Shown here: piece by piece, positions 58,454-64,000 of the stretch
Numbering within the stretch: the first letter of the stretch is position 1
Layout of the letters: the number at the start of each line of letters is the position of its first letter
Source of the DNA: Effrenium voratum
Lineage: Eukaryota > Sar > Dinophyceae > Suessiales > Symbiodiniaceae
DNA length: 64,000 nucleotides
Assembly (NCBI GenBank): GCA_963377175.1
Contig: CAUJNA010003024.1
Span: 124,001 to 188,000 of the forward strand
Direction of reading: 5' to 3'
The notes under the pieces: generated by a model
Told to the model about the DNA's origin: nothing
What the model saw: the letters and a program-made list of their open reading frames with translations, nothing else
The model's database searches: none
Program-made: the position numbers and the translations under genes

Positions 58454-58717
58454 GTGCAGAATCATACCCAAACAAAAGTTCCTAAACGGAATAACAAGCT
58501 CCAAGGTCAGCTTGGGAGTCACATCAGATCGCACATCGGCAGGTACTGAAACACACTGTAGCCAAGTGATCTGTAAGATGTTTGTGCTTCTTGGAGGTGT
58601 TCCCTTTAAGCCAGGAAAGCAACTTGAAGTGAGCCAATGAGGGCATTTTCTGGATCTGAATTTTAAGGCAATCTCCGGGAAGACATTCCCAACACCCGGG
58701 CTCGGTCATTCCCTACC

Positions 58718-58857
58718 TACTGCGGATGGACGCAATCCTCTTAGGCACCACCTAGCAAACCCTGAAAGGATGATTCCGCATCTTGCAACTGCCAACAAAC
58801 AAAGGTTTCAACCATGGATTCCAAGTGGTGCGAAATGGATTTCGTCCATGCACAGTA
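58718..58857 (+). repeat. family B TIR element
   Basis: tactgcggatggacgcaatcc...ggatttcgtccatgcacagta. Confidence 0.65.
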
Positions 58858-58858
58858 G

Positions 58859-58977
58859 GTCCCCCAGCTAGGTGCCCTTTTACCGTTTCTTTTTTGGTTG
58901 GCAGGGTTTCCCTACTAAAACAGACAACAGAAAAACAGTTGGTACCCTTATTCTATCCTCTCTACTGGAGGACCTAG
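58859..58977 (+). repeat. family D TIR element
   Basis: Starts GTCCCCCAG directly at the end of the family B copy, ends GGAGGACCTAG. Confidence 0.7.
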
Positions 58978-59039
58978 AATATGAGAGTCGTCCGAAAGGT
59001 CCTTGTATTGAGCTATGAAGGGGAAGACCTTTTGGTCTT

Positions 59040-59640
59040 AGCGTTGACCTCCGCGAAAGTTTCGCGAAGGGGGTCGCGAAAGTTATTTTTTCCGCGAAAG
59101 TTGTGTGTAAGGGTGAACAGGAAGCTGGAGTGATGAACCATGTGTATTTACCGGCAGTGCGCGCAGAATGCCCGCAGACTACAGTTGGTCGGAGAATGCA
59201 CAGCCCGAGGGTCGCTGCAAGAATACGCCGATGCAAAAGAAACCCCCAGCCAGCAGAAACCAGCTCTTGGGAGTATTGAAACTTTCGGGGCAGGCTGAGC
59301 ACAACTTGCAGCCGGATTTCCGCGAATGTTTGGAACTGAAATGTTGCGACTTTCGACCTAGGGCTGCGGATTTTTTCTTTGTGTGCTACTTTCGTATTGA
59401 AAAGTTTTGACTTTCGAGGCTGAGGAAATTTAGTTCGTGTACTGCTTTCGTATTCAAGCCGGGCTGCGGAAGTTTACTTTTAGTACTACTTTCGTACTGA
59501 AGAGCTGCGACTTTCGAGCTGGGGCTGCGAAAGTGTACTTTGTGTACTACTTTTGTGATGAATATTCTGAAAACAGTCCCGCGAAAGTTCCACGATGGGG
59601 TCCGCGAAAGTTAATTTGTTTCTCGCGAAGATGGCGGTTT
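59040..59640 (+). repeat. diverged array of gcgaaagtt / gactttcg words
   Basis: gcgaaagttt, gtactactttcgta, ctgcgactttcgagctgggg recur at ~55-60 bp spacing, best between 59330 and 59560. Between 59170 and 59280 an exon-like frame (LQLVGECTARGSLQEYADAK) interrupts it. Confidence 0.5.
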
Positions 59641-59870
59641 CCGGAACAAGGAATTTCAAACAACCGTCATATGTTTATGGCGAGCTCACTGATTCATTGG
59701 TAAAGAGCCTTGACCTGGGCACCCAAGTCTTAATTATTTCAGGCCCAAGCCGTTTCAGGAGGCATTCTCCAGTCTGATTTCAAGTTTTGGGCATTTGTTA
59801 AATTTGGAGATCCAGTCTTATTTCAGGTTTCCTGGCTTTAAGGTTAAAATCTGCAGATGCTGTGTACCTC

Positions 59871-59980
59871 ATATCCAAGATCGTCAGAATGACCCCAGGC
59901 GCCAGAACCCCACAGCCCAAAGGCAACGAAGCCTTGCCTTCGGAGTCAAGGGGCCGACCCCGCGAAAAGCCGAAACTGAG
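59871..59980 (+). CDS. candidate exon before family B element
   Basis: + frame basic and glutamine-rich (RQNPTAQRQRSLAFGVKGP, then KAETE) ending at GAG before GTGATAGCG of the family B element. Weak. Confidence 0.3.
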
Positions 59981-60099
59981 GTGATAGCGTGGCTGGACAA
60001 AATCCATCTCGCATTTGAAAACCATGGTAAGGTTCGTTGGTGTCACCAGAAGCCAGGGTTTCTCAACGGTGCGAAATGGATTTTGCAACCATCCGTCTA
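59981..60099 (+). repeat. family B TIR element
   Basis: gcgtggctggacaaaatccat...gtgcgaaatggattttgcaa and ccatccg. Confidence 0.55.
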
Positions 60100-60272
60100 G
60101 GAGACGGTTTGGATGCGGTTTTCGTGGATCCACCCTGGTAGGATAGCAAAAGAGTAGTAAAAGAGTATTAAAAAGAGGAACAACTTGCAAAACAACATGG
60201 GGAAACCACAGAAAGCGCATCCAATCCGTTTGCAACCATCCGCAGTATCCCCAGCTTCTGGAAGCATCCTAG

Positions 60273-60326
60273 AAGCCTCCTGGAAGCCTCCTGAACCCTG
60301 CCAAGTTGCCCCAATCGCCTATCTGG
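60273..60326 (+). CDS. candidate exon before family H element
   Basis: After a ctag, + frame KPPGSLLNPAKLPQSPIW up to 60326; GTGTGGCTC of family H follows. Excising the element joins it in frame to 60415-60553. Confidence 0.35.
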
Positions 60327-60414
60327 GTGTGGCTCAAAATTTAAGAGCTAGGGTGTTTGGTCTTTGTTTCCATTTAGCTAGGAACCATTTTGGGTACGTC
60401 TTTTTGAGCCACAG
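60327..60414 (+). repeat. family H TIR element (introner-like)
   Basis: GTGTGGCTCAAAATT start, GAGCCACAG end, 88 bp. Confidence 0.65.
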
Positions 60415-60553
60415 CCGTCTGAGACCTGGAAGCTTTCTGTTGCGAAAAACACCCAGCTGGCGACAACGGCAGTGTTGGCCATAGATTGCAAACCAACTAA
60501 GGGATTTTCAATCAGTTTGGAGTATGGACCGCAGTTTGAGTTAACAAAGTCTT
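60415..60553 (+). CDS. candidate exon after family H element
   Basis: + frame PSETWKLSVAKNTQLATTAV, then GFSISLEYGPQFELTKS, open to TAG (60551-60553) that lies in a TTAG|GTTGGT donor-like context. Together with 60273-60326 this is a second case where removing a family H element leaves the frame intact. Confidence 0.4.
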
Positions 60554-61450
60554 AGGTTGGTGTCGGTAAATGCTTGATTGTGTTTGCGACTTTCTCCTCA
60601 CCCCTCCCCAGATATTCCCTGGTACCCTTTGATGCTGGCTGGTGAAAGAGGTGGAAGCAGCCTCTTAGGTACCAAGGGACCCATGAGCCTACTCAGATCC
60701 TTAATTCCAACCGTTTGCAAACACCCCCAAAGCATCCATGACCCGTTAAAATGGGGTCATTGCCCAAAAGAAAGTGGTCATGACCTTTTCTATCAGTCAC
60801 GCAAAATCCCAGGAAGCCGAACCGGGGGGGGGGGTGGAGTTGGACCCCAACGGGCACAAAAGCCCTGCCAGTTCTGCCAATCAGCGGTCTGGGGGTCCGG
60901 AACCGCTCTGGACCTTTGAACTACAAATAAGGTGGCATGGTTTCAGTGGTTGGGGGTATGTTTAACCCACGAAAACACTAAAAGTAAACTTTTAGCAGGA
61001 TCCAAGGACAGCCTGTGGATTCCGCGCGGAATGACTTGGGTATTGAGCCTATTTTTGTAGGGTCAGAAGGAGAGTGCGGGTACTCTTTTTTCAGGTTGGT
61101 TTCAGAGGAAAACCGCTATTTTTTGGTTAATTTCATGAAAAGCGAAGGAACACCGAGGCCTCATATCGGGCTTTGGGTTATGAGGGACTTTGAGAGCTCC
61201 GGCCTGTTGCCCTGGGACCAAAAACCCGGGAGTTGCCATCTGACGTTGGGACACTCGGAGAAAACCCTTTCCACAGGGTATCCGAGTGCAGTTCCCTTAG
61301 GGAAAACAACCAAAAGTGGGAAGCCCATCGTTTGAATGGAGGGAGGCCCCTCCCTCTATGTCCTTTTATGTGGGCAGTTTACAACGGAAGAAGCCAAAAC
61401 AAGCTCCTTCAAGAAATCAGGGTGTTGTTGAGGTTGGCTCCATATTTTGC

Positions 61451-61517
61451 AGAGGACTCTACCCAGACAGGGCCTCCTTATGACCCTGAACACATGAGGC
61501 TCATGGAGACTCTAGGT
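61451..61517 (+). repeat. short family A TIR element
   Basis: tacccagacagggcctcc...ggctcatggagactctaggta; internally deleted. Confidence 0.5.
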
Positions 61518-61796
61518 ACATGGTTCCGTTCCTTCCGGGGAATCCGGTGACTTTTGTCTCTCGACACATCTGCCATGTGAAACGCTCCACCCAACAGATA
61601 CATGTCAAAGCCACCAAAAAATGCACGGACCTATCGACAATTCATTTTTTATCAGACTGCGGAAGAGGAACAAACACACCATCTTGGAACCCACCAAAAC
61701 AAAAACACGGACACGAGTTTAATTGTTGTTTCTCTTTTTTTTGTTTTTCGACGGAAAAAAATGTGCAACAGACACACAAAAACGTGCACCGAATCA

Positions 61797-61913
61797 CATG
61801 TCTTCCGTCCGAGGCTGCTGGGACCTGCTGGGGGATGGCTTGGGTTTCCACGCCTGGAACTTCGGAGTCCTCCGCGCGGGGCCCAGCGCTCGGCGCCCTT
61901 TGAGTCTCACCTC
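61797..61913 (+). CDS. candidate exon before family F element
   Basis: + frame GCWDLLGDGLGFHAWNFGVL and on to about 61913; GTCTCACC of family F follows. Two further + frames are open. Unknown product. Confidence 0.35.
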
Positions 61914-62013
61914 CCGAGTTGATGGGCTTTAGTCACTTCTTTGGGCTTGGGCCATTTTGGTGGTAAGTAAAAAGTGCGGGGACTTGTTTTGGCCAGTCAA
62001 CTTGGGAAGTGAG
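61914..62013 (+). repeat. family F TIR element
   Basis: GTCTCACCTCCCGAG start and cttgggaagtgag end. Confidence 0.6.
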
Positions 62014-62020
62014 ATTTGCC

Positions 62021-62250
62021 AACTTTTTTGGGGGGAGGGTTGCCCCCTACCAGAATAGACTACAGAATTAACTTTGGTGCATTTTGCCAAGGGAGGTTCG
62101 GACTTTAACTTTTTGCCAACTGTAGTGAGTTTTCCATTGAACCACAAAAAGTTAAACTTTTAGCAGGGGAGCAGAAAGCAACCGAGTAATAGACAACAGA
62201 AAAAGAAGTTGGTACCAAGCTTATTCTAACCCCTCTATTGGAAAACCTAG
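62021..62250 (+). repeat. family D element interrupted by a family E element
   Basis: Family D words (gggaggg, cagaatagactacagaa) end at 62067 and resume at 62188 (aatagacaacagaaaaag...gaaaacctag). The family E insert (62068-62187) is flanked by aatagactacagaa / aatagacaacagaa, a 14-bp duplication. Confidence 0.65.
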
Positions 62251-62292
62251 GATATCAGGAGTCTCTTTCTGACCCGAGAAAAACGACATGGC

Positions 62293-62391
62293 TGCAGGCT
62301 CACAAAAATGGAGCCCAAAATGACACCAAGGGGTAAATGGAACCAAAGACTAAGAACTGCATAACCTTGGCTCTTTAATTTTGAGCCACAC
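62293..62391 (-). repeat. family H TIR element, reverse orientation
   Basis: On the minus strand GTGTGGCTCAAAATT start; the other end (gagcctgcag) is diverged. Confidence 0.6.
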
Positions 62392-62796
62392 CCACATGGG
62401 GTCGAAATCCATCTTCCTTAAATGGGCACCCGGTTCTGACCATTTGTATAACTTTTCCCGTGTGGTTCTGAAACATCGTCACGTTGGTGGTTTTTCCAAG
62501 CAATGGTCATCCCATGTACAGGACCTTTCGATCAACCCCCGCATGGATGGTCACCTACCAATAGGTCATGCGTCCTGTTTAAAAGGGTCGAGACTCCAGT
62601 TAGAAATAGATATGGAACAGAGACAGAACAGTATTTTCCGCGTACGCCATGTGGGCCAAGTTCAGTTGACAGGACAAGTTTGCGTATCTTATGGCAAGCA
62701 ACTCCACCGATCCAGCTGTAAATCGAACGGCGGCCTATGATGTAGGTAATTTACCTGCGAAGCCTTGTTTCAGGGTTTTGTGAATTATTGCATGAT

Positions 62797-62918
62797 GCCG
62801 TGGATGCACGAAATCCTGCACCACCAAAGAAACCTTGGAATGATGCTTTCCCTGTAAATACCAACGAACAATGGTTTCGCATGGTTTCAAAGTGTTGCAC
62901 GATTCCGTCCATCCACAG
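62797..62918 (+). repeat. family B TIR element
   Basis: ccgtggatgcacgaaatcc...gattccgtccatccacag. Confidence 0.6.
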
Positions 62919-62957
62919 TTGACAATCAGCCCATTTCAACGGTTTTGCAGAGGATTC

Positions 62958-63051
62958 TACCTAGAGCCTCCATGACCCTTAAAACATGGGGTCGTGACCC
63001 CTTTCTTTGGGTAATGAGCCCATTGTTGAAGGGTCATGGAGACTCTAGGTA
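62958..63051 (+). repeat. family A TIR element
   Basis: tacctagagcctccatgaccc...gggtcatggagactctaggta. Confidence 0.7.
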
Positions 63052-63402
63052 GAGAAAATGAGGCCACCTTTCAGCAGGCTACAGATTTCCATTCTAGATC
63101 AGTTCCTCCATCAATAAACCCCTGGTTGATTTTGGCTCAGTTCGTCCTATTGAAGAAGGGGCTCGCAGGATCGATTTTTTTGGGTAGACTCGTTTTTGGC
63201 CTTGTTCAGAACTGGGGCCCGCTGAGGCTGTGGCACTCCGTTGGTGGAGCTCTCCTTTGGGGAAGCCACATAGACTCACAGACCTCCAAGGGGGGTCTGA
63301 TGCAAAGGATGTGTTACTGTTAGACAGGGTTTTCCCATATTCTTAATGCCCCAAGGTCGGCTTAACTCCGGGTTTGATTTTTTTTTTTCCGGGGAATCAG
63401 CC

Positions 63403-63735
63403 ACTGGGTTTCGGGAAAGGCGGAAACTGGAAGCCTATGTTAGAATGCTGGGCAAAATACCGGGTTTCCGGGGGTTCTGTGGTCTCATAGGCCGAGCCGC
63501 TTCGACGGATCGATCCCGGGTTCTGGGGAAGGCACGAGTCAAGTGCGAGGCAGCCTCGTTCGCTTCTGAGATGGTCGACATGTGGGCGAAAAATTGCAAC
63601 CCCCGGTTTGCCCTCAGTAAACATCCATGTGGGTTACGAGCCTGGGACAGGAAAAAATGGGGCTGGCAACTTGGCCAGGGCTCCGAAAAAGATCTCCGTT
63701 TTTCCCCGTTTGAAACATGTGGCTTTTTCAACACC
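63403..63735 (+). CDS. longest exon-like frame of the right flank
   Basis: The + frame from after aatcag is open through 63861. Its core (RRKLEAYVRMLGKIPGFRG, later KARVKCEAASFASEMVDMW) has GC-biased third positions and looks like a basic globular protein with several Cys. The end overlaps a family L remnant at 63738, so coding should stop before it. A minus frame is open too. No family recognised. Confidence 0.4.
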
Positions 63736-63940
63736 AGTAAAGTTGGAAGCCACCATTTACAAGGCGGAGTGTTCAGGTGTATTCACTGCATCCGGATCCC
63801 TGTTTGCCTCTTGTTAGGCTTCCGGCCCAGGAACCGCAGGTCTGACAGCCAACACTTCTAGCCATTCCGCACGCAGCGATTCGGACCGTTTACTGTGGGG
63901 ACCCAAAGCTTGGTTTCCCTTTTGACGTCTTAACGCAACC

Positions 63941-64000
63941 TGGAGTCTCCTGATCATTGAAAGATGGGCTCATTACCCAAAAGAAAGATTCGGGTCATGT
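63941..64000 (+). repeat. family A TIR element cut by the window edge
   Basis: cctggagtctcctgatcattg followed by the interior attacccaaaagaaag. Confidence 0.5.

Noticed and set aside
63125..63140. ttttggctca as another spliced-leader relict
   Set aside because: Only ten bases match and the upstream gtagcca part is absent; expected by chance.
1..64000. CRISPR arrays, bacterial operons, rRNA genes
   Set aside because: No regularly spaced short repeats with unique spacers, no ribosome-binding-site spaced genes and no rRNA core sequences were seen.

Overview
The window looks like nuclear DNA of a dinoflagellate. No rRNA, tRNA, bacterial operon or long host gene is visible. Most of it is a mosaic of 80-140 bp terminal-inverted-repeat (TIR) elements whose ends are GT/GC...AG. 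Short, GC-rich, exon-like open islands lie between them. The one young mobile element carries, in both LTRs, a near-copy of the 3' part of the dinoflagellate spliced leader (SL). The genus cannot be told from the sequence; introner-rich lineages such as the Suessiales are compatible.

The centre (19042-37110, 18,069 bp) is a complete Ty1/copia-type LTR retrotransposon. It has 349/368 bp LTRs of the form TGTTAAAACC...TCTTGACA, a perfect 5-bp target duplication (GACCC), a candidate primer site and a purine tract. The order is: coiled-coil Gag (19489-20469), then one frame open from 20502 to 36086 with a CCCH zinc-finger Gag region, DTG protease, integrase, YVDD reverse transcriptase and RNase H, as expected for copia. 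After RNase H comes a domain with cytosine-methyltransferase-like motifs. The frame then continues for about 2,200 residues of non-copia protein that ends in a recognisable Tpt1/KptA-type RNA 2'-phosphotransferase (NAD-dependent) domain and Cys-rich clusters. This extension probably is a separate gene (ORF3, ATG at 29484). The pol tail reads better in another frame that stops at 29398, and a pyrimidine-rich tract plus AG stands just before the ORF3 ATG, like an SL trans-splice acceptor.

Left flank (1-19041): TIR elements, a long foldback element (1212-1702), a 56-bp minisatellite (17385-17985) and scattered exon-like islands on both strands. The retrotransposon landed inside the end of one TIR element (18949-19041).

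Right flank (37111-64000): denser TIR elements of at least ten families (called A-O here, my own labels), several nested in each other, with exon-like islands mostly readable on the + strand from 42.7 to 63.8 kb. Several islands end exactly at a TIR-element GT or begin exactly after its AG, so the TIR families look like introners (intron-generating elements). Many islands are also open on the opposite strand, so strand and product are uncertain and none of the host proteins is identified.
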